Made by a program: the position numbers and the translations under genes. DNA of 64,000 bases from Sphingobacteriia bacterium. Lineage in GTDB: Bacteria > Bacteroidota > Bacteroidia > Chitinophagales > Chitinophagaceae. Positions 11,701 through 19,432 of the stretch are shown in pieces (position 1 is the first letter of the stretch; every line of letters begins with the position of its first letter). Location of the stretch: positions 5,001 through 69,000 of the forward strand of contig RDZY01000008.1 in assembly GCA_004294135.1 (NCBI GenBank). Reading direction: 5' to 3'. Below the pieces are notes generated by a model. It did not search any database and was not told the origin of the DNA. It saw only the letters and a list, made by a program, of their open reading frames with translations.

Positions 11701-11867
11701 GTAATTTTTTCATCAGCTTCTTGCCCAAAGGCAGTTATATTTTTACTTATGAATTGATGGCAACGCATATGGGTGATTTTTCGGTAGGCATAGGCAGCAT
11801 TCAAAGTATGTATGCACCTGAATTCAGTAGTCACTCTTCGGGAATTCGTTTGCGAGTAGTAGAGTAA
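5760..11867 (+). CDS. Very large alpha-2-macroglobulin-like protein (MG2 / thioester)
   Basis: 2035 residues with an N-terminal signal peptide (about 1-20, ending SYA-QQ). The N-terminal 500 residues are helical and unassigned. The MG2 hallmark TDRSLYRPGQ is at 603-612. The A2M box (NFNETAFFFPQL ... FNFTLPDAVSKWKW) is at about 1254-1290. The thioester motif CAEQ is at Cys1485-Gln1488 in YPYECAEQNF, followed by an alpha/alpha-toroid-like helical region (about 1500-1800). Eukaryotic and bacterial A2Ms trap proteases covalently through this thioester, and the motif is intact here, so covalent trapping is plausible. Near residue 1210 there is IQIRGVNTISNS, resembling a TonB-plug motif. The downstream FAD oxidoreductase begins 21 bp after the stop, so co-transcription is likely. 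The usual proteobacterial partner PbpC is absent. Confidence 0.93.
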   Translation: MPNKLFLLFLLSFSFQFSYAQQSDTSYTQQWNEIDSLMIIQQLPKSALAKINELYIKAKNEKQSAQIIKCKLYQLSLEEQISDPNPNSSILILRKEIVATSDPVQLAILQTILAKQYLKHYNEARWMIFQRKKNNAVNKDDINTWTADDFEKTVDSLFQFALMPAYALQQVNTRFYHAIILKGSDSTHPNNLFDLISAEAIEYYQQSYIFSRTALRASKINDTRTLASADIFMEADFTGSTLNSNTWKAVRLYQQRLRNRKNDSDKTLFIQVNMERIKWINSIVSFPQKERIYEASLLEITSQYPLFSASIQAWYLLAEQYFNRARSYNPLADTTNRYAYNKSLEYIDAAKKIYAKEVWEKSGLYRLQVQILGKKSHTEVEKINAPNTSFRALVHYRNTDTLYARIIKIDPKKLLRNNYTDEYWKIFTSLNTFKVFSQALPPTNDHQAHSVEIKIDGLANGNYLLLTSTSKEFIPQKEDLSASFFNISNLTYFRENNRVFVRELTNGKAVSNAAVTIYSVDRTNYQSTKINGSTEYKTDEKGSFKFAFSSNYRQYYLFEIKKRKEYLFFDELENINLPYDNLDDGIQKAMAFEKNTKRIFFFTDRSLYRPGQLVYFKGIAITKDYTTKRSKLVIDKNPLTVFLKDVNGKRVDSAVFSLNEYGSFAGQFKLPQQLLTGQFSIELPEYNQSATYFAVEEYKLPKFSVVFNKSTKSHPLNDSLHITGSATAYAGNAINGGKVVYTIRQNSSVISPFNKSIYPPSSDIEIVSGETITDEKGNFTIAFKAGYDEPISDLEINLYYHIEATITDLNGESITSITTANASNATIKLSIQNSMVIEKNAFKHIIATAFNNNGYKENTAITISLLKTKTPETAIRKRYWSKPDQFLFTEPEYHQYFPYDEYNNEMDQSGWPLTLLMQQTKALNTDTIAIQDGIIEAGVYKIMATATDSLGKKINSFLFVAVYDSALKKIPFPTYQFHTAVSSTAKPGDTAVFMNGTSFTNIPIIRKIKREYQKSDEYSYFKAGTLEALQFVPQEKDRGNIIITDAYVYHGRFYTNQYRVMVPFTNKQLQIKYSTHRSSYEPGSKEKFSLEVSGENSVQQAAELLTGMYDASLDAIKPHGWFNPNIWESLNWSSSFVSNLFAIGETRQNGWLYPNIPEDYFSRNILAASGEELWNGSHHEPFNRGMADTKIIEIQRFAFSTKSEEGIKQKSIQIRGVNTISNSEKAASLINGEKENGVVIEKDEAGMPPEQIRKNFNETAFFFPQLQADSTGKFSFNFTLPDAVSKWKWMSIAHTKDLAFGSNSETILTQKILMVQPNAPRFLREGDRMEFSTKIANLSNKELTGTITLELLDAATNKSVDGWFQNVFPQQYFTSAAGQSAVVKFPIQIPYSFNKPLIWRIVARADHYSDGEENTIPVLTNRQLVTESLPIFLQKDTTRIFSFTKLLNNKSESLVNQSLTVEYTTNPIWNAVQALPYLMEYPYECAEQNFNRLYANLLGAYIVDKNTRIKSIFAKWKNDSSALISQLEKNETLKQVILQETPWVLEAENEARQKQQIALLFNAIRLEEQTDKWILELEQLQLTNGGFPWFKGGNTDKYITNYILTGIGKLKRLGALSPNIALRLRPILVKAIQFMDQQIANDFKELKLDKNFRTQQSIYGPSIEYLFMRSFFSDIANQSAEAHQFFYDQGKKYWNKQNTYYQAMLALIYHRNKEEKMALQNILPSLLEQTIVNPEQGMYWKTTYANSWYQSPIIHQAMMISCFSEINEQERNKATAQSINAMRNWLILNKQTNHWNTTIATADACYAILLNGSDWLNSGRTVNIQLGKLNINGSEENKEAGSSYFKKRIDGAQIIPEMGKIKITVKTAEPSTQPSYGAVHWKYFEDLDKITPAASPLLLSKELLVERKDSTGKTWMVLKENEAVKIGAKIMVRMVLKADRDMEYLHLKDLRAAATEPMNTLSGYKWQEALGYYESTKDVSSNFFISFLPKGSYIFTYELMATHMGDFSVGIGSIQSMYAPEFSSHSSGIRLRVVE

Positions 11868-11888
11868 ATTTTTTACAAAAATAGTAGC

Positions 11889-12944
11889 ATGACTTACGAT
11901 TATATCATTGTTGGCCAGGGGCTCTGCGGCAGTTTTCTCAGTTGGAATTTGATGAAGGCGGGCAAGCGGGTATTGGTAATAGACCAACCTAATATTTTTA
12001 GTGCTTCTAAGGTAGCCAGTGGCGTAATTAATCCCGTTACAGGCAGAAGAATTGTGCGCACCTGGGAGATAGAAAAATTGATGCCATTTGCGGTAAACGC
12101 TTATACAGATCTGGGTACTGCTATAGAAGCGCCATTGATTCGGCAATGCAATATTCTGGACTTCCATGCCACACCTCAAATGAAAATGGCTTTTGCCGAA
12201 AGGCTGCCGCATGAAGCAGAATACCTCCGTATTCCAACAAATATTTCCCAATTGGATGGCTATTTTAATCCCGCTTTTGGCGTAGGAGAAATCAATCCAT
12301 GCTGGTTGATTCATATTCATCCCATGCTGCAAGGGTGGAGAAAAAAAATAGTGGCGGCGGGTGCTTTGTTGGAAGAGAAATTTGAGTGGAATAATTGCAA
12401 AATTCATCCCGATCATGTTGAATATAAAAGCGACACGGCTGCAAAAATAATTTTCTGTGAAGGAATAGCTGGTTTCCACAACCCTTATTTCAAACTCCTA
12501 CCCTATGCTTGTAATAAAGGCCAGGCAATCATTGCCTCCATTCCTGATTTGCCCAGCTCCCATATTTTTAAACAGGGCATCAGTATTGTGCCTTGGAAGG
12601 ATGGACTTTTCTGGGTTGGAGCCAGTTATGAATGGAATTATTCACACCCAAATCCCGATACGCTGTTCAGGGAAAAAACCACCATTCAACTGAAGCAATG
12701 GCTAAAATTACCCTTCGAAATAGTAGATCATATAGCGGGTGAAAGGCCAGCCAATATGGAGCGAAGACCCTTTGTGGGACTGCATCCTGTGCATTCCTCC
12801 GTTGGGCTTTTGAATGGCATGGGAACCAAGGGTTGCAGCCTTGCTCCTTACTTTGCCCATGAGCTCGCTCAACACCTTCTAAACCAGCAACCTATTCACC
12901 CATTGGCCCATATTCATCGCTTCACAAAAATTTTAAGCCGATAA
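11889..12944 (+). CDS. FAD-dependent oxidoreductase, DAO family
   Basis: 351 residues. The dinucleotide-binding beta-alpha-beta is at the very N-terminus: YDYIIVGQGLCGSFLSWNL (GxGxxG at about 8-13), followed by an acidic residue after the second strand (VLVIDQ). A second conserved block ASGVINPVTGRRIVRTW is typical of DAO-type oxidoreductases, and GMGTKGCSLAPYFAHELAQ near residue 320 fits the C-terminal FAD contact. Substrate unknown; the family includes amino-acid oxidases and GlcD-unrelated dehydrogenases. It is 21 bp downstream of the A2M-like gene, but no functional link is obvious. Confidence 0.85.
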   Translation: MTYDYIIVGQGLCGSFLSWNLMKAGKRVLVIDQPNIFSASKVASGVINPVTGRRIVRTWEIEKLMPFAVNAYTDLGTAIEAPLIRQCNILDFHATPQMKMAFAERLPHEAEYLRIPTNISQLDGYFNPAFGVGEINPCWLIHIHPMLQGWRKKIVAAGALLEEKFEWNNCKIHPDHVEYKSDTAAKIIFCEGIAGFHNPYFKLLPYACNKGQAIIASIPDLPSSHIFKQGISIVPWKDGLFWVGASYEWNYSHPNPDTLFREKTTIQLKQWLKLPFEIVDHIAGERPANMERRPFVGLHPVHSSVGLLNGMGTKGCSLAPYFAHELAQHLLNQQPIHPLAHIHRFTKILSR

Positions 12945-13115
12945 TTGGCAACAAAAAATTAATATTGTATTTTATTATCTTCCTAAACATTAAGAATGGG
13001 TCAACCTCCGTCAGCCGCCGCTGCCTCCGAGCAGCAAGAACAAGTACACCACCTAAGAATTTTATCGTCTACTGCTTCCAGCGACAGCTATACCATCCCA
13101 CTTCAATTTAGGAAG

Positions 13116-13460
13116 ATGGAAAACCTTCATATTGTATTCTGGCTTTTCAAAGATATTGCTTGGTGTATGGGGTTTAGTTGGTTAGGAATTATCATGATTA
13201 TTCCAACTTTAATCATTTCAATAGTAATTGCATATAGGACTCGAATGTATGTATCTGAATTATGCCATAATTTGGCTATTTCGGTATGGATTTCTGCCAA
13301 TTCTTATTGGATGGTAAGTGAGTTTCTGCACTTCGATACCAAGGTTATTTTTGGCGATTTCACTTATAAACACTTGGCATTGGTTCCTTTTATTGCAGGT
13401 ATTCTTTTGCTCGGTTTTTATTACCTTATTTGGAAACCCAAAAACAAGGCCGCTCTTTAA
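13116..13460 (+). CDS. Small membrane protein, four predicted helices
   Basis: I prefer the ATG at 13116 (MENLHIVFWLFKD), preceded by AGGAAG, giving 114 residues. The frame also opens at 12996, but the extra 40 residues are low-complexity (Ala/Gln/Ser) and look untranslated. The protein has four hydrophobic helices: about 3-20, 24-42, 56-72 and 88-106. It is rich in Trp. Not recognised. Its stop codon overlaps that of the convergent gene at a TTAA palindrome. Confidence 0.6.
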   Translation: MENLHIVFWLFKDIAWCMGFSWLGIIMIIPTLIISIVIAYRTRMYVSELCHNLAISVWISANSYWMVSEFLHFDTKVIFGDFTYKHLALVPFIAGILLLGFYYLIWKPKNKAAL

Positions 13461-13948
13461 AGAAACAATCCCCATTCGTCTTCAAAATTGTCTTTCTCAA
13501 AAGTAGTTACCCACTGCTTAAATAGTTCCCTGAATTTATCAAGCCCTTCTTCAATAACCCGCTTGTGATTTTCATCGGCCCAGCCCATCAATACCGCAAA
13601 TCCAATTTGTTCCATCATTTGTTTACAGTTGGTTCTGATATTAGCTGCATTCGCCATTTTGAGTACATATAAATTCATGCTGATTGCACCAATTATTTTA
13701 GGTGCTACAATCATTACATTTTCATAAATCAATGCTTTGGTAGAAGCTGGATGTGTTTCTTCCCCATCATCCGCAAGGTTTTCTGCAAATGCCACTACCA
13801 TTCCAAAAACATCGCGCCATTGGTTGTACATGGCTTTGGCAATGGCTTTCGCAGGCCCTCTACGCCATTGCTCCCCTGCGTCATCAGGACCAATTTTATA
13901 CTTACTATCATCCCATTCTGGTAAAAAATTAAGGTCGTTCAAATCCAT
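13457..13948 (-). CDS. Conserved-looking hypothetical protein
   Basis: 163 residues, soluble and mostly helical (WRRGPAKAIAKAMYNQWRDVFGMVVAFAENL; STKALIYENVMIVAPKIIGAI; CKQMMEQIGFAVLMGWAD; IEEGLDKFRELFKQWVTTF). The acidic N-terminus (DLNDLNFLPEWDDSKY) and the C-terminal EDEWGLFL give it a defined architecture, probably a four-helix bundle. No catalytic motif or signal peptide. It begins 29 bp after uvrA ends, on the same strand, so it may be co-transcribed with uvrA. I do not recognise the family. Confidence 0.7.
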   Translation of the reverse strand: MDLNDLNFLPEWDDSKYKIGPDDAGEQWRRGPAKAIAKAMYNQWRDVFGMVVAFAENLADDGEETHPASTKALIYENVMIVAPKIIGAISMNLYVLKMANAANIRTNCKQMMEQIGFAVLMGWADENHKRVIEEGLDKFRELFKQWVTTFEKDNFEDEWGLFL

Positions 13949-13977
13949 AGTATAAAGTTAGTCAATGTTATTGTTAG

Positions 13978-16851
13978 CTATTCCATTTCAATTTTTAGAA
14001 AGCGAGCAGTGTGACTGGTCTTGTGTTTTACCATTTCTTCTGGCGTTCCTTCAAACAAAATTTTTCCACCACCATCACCACCTTCTGGCCCCAAATCAAT
14101 CACGTGATCGGCTACTTTAACTACGTCTAAATTGTGTTCAATTACCAATACAGTATTACCCCGATCTACCAATTTATTCAACACATCTAGCAAATGCTGA
14201 ATGTCCTGGAAATGGAGTCCCGTTGTGGGCTCATCCAATATATAAAATGTTTTTCCTGTATCTTTTTTACCGAGTTCTGTAGCCAATTTAACCCGTTGTG
14301 CTTCTCCACCGCTTAGGGTTACAGCTGACTGTCCCAACGTAATATAACCAAGCCCTACTTCTTGCAACACTTTAATTTTACGGTAGAGATAAGGCACTGG
14401 TTGAAAGAATTCAACGGCTTCTTCCACCGTCATATTCAATACATCACTGATAGATTTTCCTTTGTATCGAATTTCAAGTGTTTCTCTATTATACCGTTTA
14501 CCATTGCACTTTTCGCAGTTTACATATACGTCTGGAAGAAAATTCATTTCAATCACCCGCATCCCACCGCCTTCACAAACATCACACCTGCCTCCTTTTA
14601 CGTTAAAGGAAAAACGTCCTCCACTGTATCCCCTAATTTTTGCTTCGGGTATGGCGGCAAATAAAGTGCGTATATCAGTAAAAAATCCACAATAAGTAGC
14701 GGCATTACTTCTGGGTGTTCTACCAATAGGCGACTGATCAATTTCTATTACTTTATCAACCTGTTCCAGCCCCTTTACTCCGTCAAAAGGCATGGGAGTA
14801 ACGCGACTATTATAGCAATGTTTAGAAAGAATGGGATAGAGGGTTTCATTAATCAATGTAGATTTACCACTGCCGCTTACGCCACTCACTACAATTAATT
14901 TACCCAGCGGAAAACTCACTGATACGCCTGTTAAATTATTCCCTGTTGCCCCTTTTAAAGTAAGCAGTCTCCCATTGCCTTTTCTTCTTTCTTGGGGAAT
15001 GGGAATGCGTTTGCTTCCGTTTAAATATTGGGCTGTATCTGAATTGCTGGCCAACACTTCAGCAGGTGTGCCAGCGGCCACAATATGACCACCAAATTTT
15101 CCCGCACGGGGTCCAATATCTATGAGGTGATCTGCTGCCAACATAATGTCTTTATCATGTTCTACTACCAATACACTATTGCCTATATTGCGTAAATTTT
15201 GCAGCGCTTTAATCAGTTGTTGGTTATCGCGCTGGTGCAATCCAATAGAAGGTTCATCTAATATATAAGTAATGCCTTGCAACTGAGAACCAATTTGAGT
15301 AGCCAGTCTTATCCGTTGCGATTCACCGCCACTTAAAGAGCGGGAGGGACGATTGAGGGATAGATAAGTGAGCCCCACATCTAACAAAAACTGAACCCTT
15401 TCCCTAATTTCTTTCAGAATATCTTTCGCAATAATGAGTTGTTTTTTGTTGAGCCGTTTCTCTATACCTTCAAACCAACTGTATAATTTATCGAGGTTAA
15501 GATTACTCAATTCGGCAATATTTTTTTCATCAATTTTAAACCAGCAGCTTTCTTTTTTTAGTCGCTGTCCGCCACAAGCAGCACAGGTTTTAAGTTCCAT
15601 AAATTGTTCTACCCACTCTCTCAATCCTTCGCTATTAACGCCAGCAAACCAGCGTTTGAGCATGGGAATAATTCCCTCAAAAACGCCTTCATAAGGTTTA
15701 AATGGAAGGTCGTCGGTAGCATCATCAACCTCCAGTGAACTGCCTTCTGTATTGCCATATAGTAATATATTCAATGCATCAAGTGGGAGTTCTTTAATGG
15801 GTTTATCTAGTTTTATTTTATGTTTTTTTGCCAGCAGTTCTACATTTTTAAACATATATGCATCACGCTGCACACCCAAAGGAGCAATGCCACCTGCATT
15901 GATGGAAATATTGGGGTCGGGAATTACAGCCAACATATCAATGGTGTATTTATTACCAAGGCCTTTGCAAGCGGGGCAAGCACCATAAGGAGAATTAAAG
16001 GAGAATGCATTGGGAGAAGGTTCTTCATAACTGATACCTGTTTCTTCACACATTAACTGTTTGGCATATTGAATGGTTTTGTTGGTATCATTCAATAAAA
16101 CAAATAAGAGATCCTTACCCATTTTCAAGGTCTGCTGTACACTTTGACTTAGGCGAACTTTCATATCATCGGTAACGGGTAATCGATCAATCACCAATTC
16201 AATATCATGAATTTTATACCGATCAACTTGTAGTTTAGGTGTTAAATCCATTATTTCCCCATCTACCCGCACTTTTAAAAATCCTTTTTTTCGAACCTCT
16301 TCAAACAGTTCGCGGTAATGCCCTTTGCGACCACGAATAAGCGGTGCAAGCAGGCTAATTTTCGCTTGCTTGTATTTGGTAAAAATGTCTTCCACAATTT
16401 CTTCTTCACTAAACTTTACCATTTTCTTACCCGTATTATAACTGTAAGCTTCGCCAATTCTGGCAAATAGGAGTCGCAGAAAGTCGTACACTTCCGTAAC
16501 AGTGCCTACGGTTGATCGGGGGTTTTTATTGGTGGTTTTTTGTTCAATGGAAATCACGGGTGATAGTCCACTTATTTTATCTACATCAGGCCTTTCCATA
16601 TCGCCCATAAACTGGCGGGCATAAGCGCTAAAGCTTTCCATATACCTACGCTGGCCTTCATTGTAAATAGTATCAAAGGCAAGGGATGATTTGCCACTGC
16701 CACTCACCCCAGTAAAAACAACTAATTTATTTTTAGGGATGCGAATATCTATATTTTTCAGGTTGTGCTCACGGGCTCCGAAGACTTCAATAAATTCAGT
16801 CTCGGTTACAACCTGCTGTAAGGGTAATTTCTCTATTATTTTTTTTGCCAT
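13978..16851 (-). CDS. uvrA: Excinuclease ABC subunit A
   Basis: 957 residues from the ATG at 16851; the frame extends 7 codons further, but MAKKIIEK is the better start. Tandem ABC ATPase: first Walker A GVSGSGKSS (Lys54), first signature LSGGESQRIRLATQ with DEPSIGLHQRD, second Walker A GVSGSGKST (Lys663), second signature LSGGEAQRVKLATEL with DEPTTGLHFQD. Two zinc modules are visible: CPACKGLG in the first half and CDVCEGGG...CEKCNGKRY in the second. UvrA scans DNA for bulky lesions and loads UvrB in nucleotide excision repair. Divergent from hom. Slightly longer than the E. coli protein. Confidence 0.98.
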   Translation of the reverse strand: MAKKIIEKLPLQQVVTETEFIEVFGAREHNLKNIDIRIPKNKLVVFTGVSGSGKSSLAFDTIYNEGQRRYMESFSAYARQFMGDMERPDVDKISGLSPVISIEQKTTNKNPRSTVGTVTEVYDFLRLLFARIGEAYSYNTGKKMVKFSEEEIVEDIFTKYKQAKISLLAPLIRGRKGHYRELFEEVRKKGFLKVRVDGEIMDLTPKLQVDRYKIHDIELVIDRLPVTDDMKVRLSQSVQQTLKMGKDLLFVLLNDTNKTIQYAKQLMCEETGISYEEPSPNAFSFNSPYGACPACKGLGNKYTIDMLAVIPDPNISINAGGIAPLGVQRDAYMFKNVELLAKKHKIKLDKPIKELPLDALNILLYGNTEGSSLEVDDATDDLPFKPYEGVFEGIIPMLKRWFAGVNSEGLREWVEQFMELKTCAACGGQRLKKESCWFKIDEKNIAELSNLNLDKLYSWFEGIEKRLNKKQLIIAKDILKEIRERVQFLLDVGLTYLSLNRPSRSLSGGESQRIRLATQIGSQLQGITYILDEPSIGLHQRDNQQLIKALQNLRNIGNSVLVVEHDKDIMLAADHLIDIGPRAGKFGGHIVAAGTPAEVLASNSDTAQYLNGSKRIPIPQERRKGNGRLLTLKGATGNNLTGVSVSFPLGKLIVVSGVSGSGKSTLINETLYPILSKHCYNSRVTPMPFDGVKGLEQVDKVIEIDQSPIGRTPRSNAATYCGFFTDIRTLFAAIPEAKIRGYSGGRFSFNVKGGRCDVCEGGGMRVIEMNFLPDVYVNCEKCNGKRYNRETLEIRYKGKSISDVLNMTVEEAVEFFQPVPYLYRKIKVLQEVGLGYITLGQSAVTLSGGEAQRVKLATELGKKDTGKTFYILDEPTTGLHFQDIQHLLDVLNKLVDRGNTVLVIEHNLDVVKVADHVIDLGPEGGDGGGKILFEGTPEEMVKHKTSHTARFLKIEME

Positions 16852-16919
16852 AATTAGTTCGTAAAGATACAAACAGTAAAGGGCTGTAAAAGTTGAAATT
16901 TATAATAAGCAGTCCATAT

Positions 16920-16950
16920 TTTGCAGAATCACTACCCAGTAGTATATTTG
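16920..16950 (+). promoter_or_regulatory. Promoter for homoserine dehydrogenase
   Basis: TTTG (16920-16923), a 19-bp spacer, then TATATTTG (16943-16950), an exact match to the Bacteroidota TTTG/TAnnTTTG promoter. It lies 17 bp before the ATG at 16968 and therefore supports that start over the upstream in-frame ATG at 16893, which precedes the promoter. Confidence 0.78.
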
Positions 16951-16967
16951 TAATTTACCCAACAGTT

Positions 16968-18227
16968 ATGGAAACACAGAAACAGCTCACCATTGGATTA
17001 TTTGGTTTTGGTGTTGTGGGAGAAGGATTGTATCAGATATTAAAGCAGACGCCCTCCTTAAAAGCATCCATTAAAAAGGTATGTATAAAAAACGCGACAA
17101 AGCAAAGAAATGCTCCTGATACACTTTTCACCACAGACAAAGAAGTAATTTTAAACGATGCTGAAATTAATGTAGTAGTAGAAGTAATTGACGACGCTGA
17201 GGCAGCATTTCAGATTGTACAAACTGCCCTGTTAAATGGCAAAGCCGTTGTGAGTGCCAGTAAGAAAATGATTGCTGAAAATTTAGCAGCCATCTTACAA
17301 TTGCAACAAGAAACAGGATTGCCTTTTTTATGCGAAGCATCTGCCTGTGCTTCTATTCCCATCATTAGAAATTTAGAAGAATATTACGACAATGATTTAT
17401 TACATTCCATTAAAGCAATTGTAAATGGATCTACCAATTTCATTCTCACTAAAATGTTTGAGGACAAGCTAAGCTTTACAGAAGCATTGCTATTGGCGCA
17501 ACAATTGGGATTTGCGGAGAGCAATCCAAAGTTGGATATTGAAGGTTATGACGCATTGAGTAAATGGACCATACTTTTGAATCACGCTTATGGAATTGTA
17601 ACAAAGCAAACTGATATTCTTTTTACTGGCATACAAAATATACAGGGCAGTGATGCCACGGTAGCCAAGGAAAAAGGGTTTGATATTAAACTGATTGCAC
17701 AGGCTAAAAAGCTGGACAATGGTAAGGTTGCGGCTTTTGTATTCCCCCAATTTATTCCGCTGAATGAGCCCTTGAGTTTTGTAAAGAATGAATACAATGG
17801 TGTAGTAATTGAGAGTGGTTTTTCCGACAAACAATTTTTTTATGGTAAAGGTGCGGGTAGTTTTCCAACAGCATCTGCTGTATTGAGTGATATTGCTGCG
17901 CTCAGGTACAATTACAAGTACGAGTATAAAAAATTATACCATCACCAACCGCATGAATTAACCAATAATTATTACCTGAAAGTGTACGTAAGTTTCAACG
18001 ATTGGAAATATATTCCTAGAGAAGATTTTGAGTGGATTGAAGAATGGCATGCACAGGCAGAACGTAAATACCTTATTGGGGTTTTGCATTTGAGTAAGTT
18101 GATAAAAGGCGACTGGTGGAAATTAAATGATACATCATTGATTTTAACACCAGACCCTATTATTGACGATTTGTCTATCGTTCATTTAAAAAAGCGAAGT
18201 CTAGAACTAGCAGGTATTGTTTATTAG
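16968..18227 (+). CDS. hom: Homoserine dehydrogenase
   Basis: 419 residues. NAD(P)-binding motif GLFGFGVVGEGLYQIL at the N-terminus; catalytic-domain signature GSTNFILTKM and the conserved LDIEGYDALSKWTIL (family pattern D-I/L-x-G-x-D-A-x-x-K) carrying the active-site Asp and Lys. It reduces aspartate semialdehyde to homoserine in Thr/Met biosynthesis. It has no aspartokinase domain and no obvious ACT domain; the last 60 residues are variable. Monocistronic, and its 3' end overlaps galK by 21 bp in a tail-to-tail arrangement. Confidence 0.95.
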   Translation: METQKQLTIGLFGFGVVGEGLYQILKQTPSLKASIKKVCIKNATKQRNAPDTLFTTDKEVILNDAEINVVVEVIDDAEAAFQIVQTALLNGKAVVSASKKMIAENLAAILQLQQETGLPFLCEASACASIPIIRNLEEYYDNDLLHSIKAIVNGSTNFILTKMFEDKLSFTEALLLAQQLGFAESNPKLDIEGYDALSKWTILLNHAYGIVTKQTDILFTGIQNIQGSDATVAKEKGFDIKLIAQAKKLDNGKVAAFVFPQFIPLNEPLSFVKNEYNGVVIESGFSDKQFFYGKGAGSFPTASAVLSDIAALRYNYKYEYKKLYHHQPHELTNNYYLKVYVSFNDWKYIPREDFEWIEEWHAQAERKYLIGVLHLSKLIKGDWWKLNDTSLILTPDPIIDDLSIVHLKKRSLELAGIVY

Positions 18228-19394
18228 GGTTTCAGTGCCATTGGTAACACCAACAGCATACACAGACAGGTCTAGCCCCGTAGCTTCTCTGTATGCAGGC
18301 TTTAAAATTTGCACAAGAGCAGGAATGGCTGTAGTTTCTACCAAATTAATAGTACAACCACCAAAACCACCTCCCATCATCCTTGCTCCTAAAACAGAAG
18401 GATATTTTTTTACTTGCTTTACTAAAAAATCAAGTTCTTTACAGCTCACTTCATAGAGTTTACTCAGTTGCATATGGGTTTCAAACATCAAGCGTCCCAA
18501 AGTTACTAAGTCGCCTTTTTTCAAAGCTTCACAAGCTGTAAGTAAGCGATTATTCTCTTCAATTACATATTGGCAACGTTTATAAATAATTGGATCTTTA
18601 GGGGCAACCATCAAATTAAGCATCTCTATGGTAATATCGCGCAGGCTATTAACTTCAGGATATTTTTCTTTAACCCATGCCACCCCCTGCTCACATTGCT
18701 GTTTTCTTTCATTATAAGCGGATGAAGCCAAGGAATGTTTCACATTAGTATTTAACAAAAGCATTTGTTTGCTGCCCATTAAAAGAGGCATATATGCAAA
18801 ATCTAGACTCCGGCAATCCAATTTAATAACCTGATTTTGTTTGCCAAATACGCTGGCAAACATATCCATGATTCCGCATTGAACACCTGTAAAAGTATGC
18901 TCTGCTTTTTGCGCCATTTTAACCATGGAAAGTTTAGAAATTTTCGCTTTAAATAAGTCGTTCAAAGCAAAAATAGTGGCGCATTCAATTGCAGCGGAAG
19001 ATGACATACCTGCTCCAATGGGCAAATCACTATCTAGAAGCAAATTAAATCCATTCAACTTACAACGAGTTTGCTTCAGTTGATCAACTATTCCAATAAT
19101 ATAATCAGTCCACGAAGATTTTTTCTGCCCCAAATCATTCAGATTAAAGACCAACAACTCTGTGTATTCCACAGCATATAAATGAATTAGGTTATCATCC
19201 CGTTCACCCACTGCAATATATGCATAGCGATTAATGGCTGCAGGTAGAACAAACCCTTCATTGTAATCGGTATGTTCTCCAATTATATTAATTCTACCTG
19301 GAGATCTTGTGATGATATTTGGCAGCTGCCTAAACTGTTTTTTGAAGAGCTCTAATGTAGATTGTTTTAGTGAAAAATCATTCTGTTGAATCAT
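18207..19394 (-). CDS. galK: Galactokinase (GHMP family)
   Basis: 395 residues from the ATG at 19394 (MIQQNDFSL); a longer in-frame start exists at 19454 but would run into araA. GHMP signatures: GRINIIGEHTDYNEGF (sugar-binding box, residues about 27-42), phosphate loop GAGMSSSAAIECA and the C-terminal MMGGGFGGCTINLV. It phosphorylates galactose at C1. It is the last gene of the arabinose cluster, 38 bp after araA, which is unusual since no galT or galE is nearby. L-arabinose resembles galactose sterically, so a broadened substrate range is possible but not shown. The 3' end overlaps hom. Confidence 0.93.
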   Translation of the reverse strand: MIQQNDFSLKQSTLELFKKQFRQLPNIITRSPGRINIIGEHTDYNEGFVLPAAINRYAYIAVGERDDNLIHLYAVEYTELLVFNLNDLGQKKSSWTDYIIGIVDQLKQTRCKLNGFNLLLDSDLPIGAGMSSSAAIECATIFALNDLFKAKISKLSMVKMAQKAEHTFTGVQCGIMDMFASVFGKQNQVIKLDCRSLDFAYMPLLMGSKQMLLLNTNVKHSLASSAYNERKQQCEQGVAWVKEKYPEVNSLRDITIEMLNLMVAPKDPIIYKRCQYVIEENNRLLTACEALKKGDLVTLGRLMFETHMQLSKLYEVSCKELDFLVKQVKKYPSVLGARMMGGGFGGCTINLVETTAIPALVQILKPAYREATGLDLSVYAVGVTNGTETLINNTC

Positions 19395-19432
19395 AGTGAT
19401 CGTATTCTTTAAATAATTATTATTCAAAAAAA

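Noticed and set aside
11598..12479. 293-codon minus-strand frame over the end of the A2M gene and the FAD oxidoreductase
   Set aside because: Spans two real genes in the opposite direction; the peptide has no domain character.
12996..13115. N-terminal extension of the small membrane protein
   Set aside because: 40 low-complexity residues, poor RBS at 12996; AGGAAG before the Met at 13116 is a better start.
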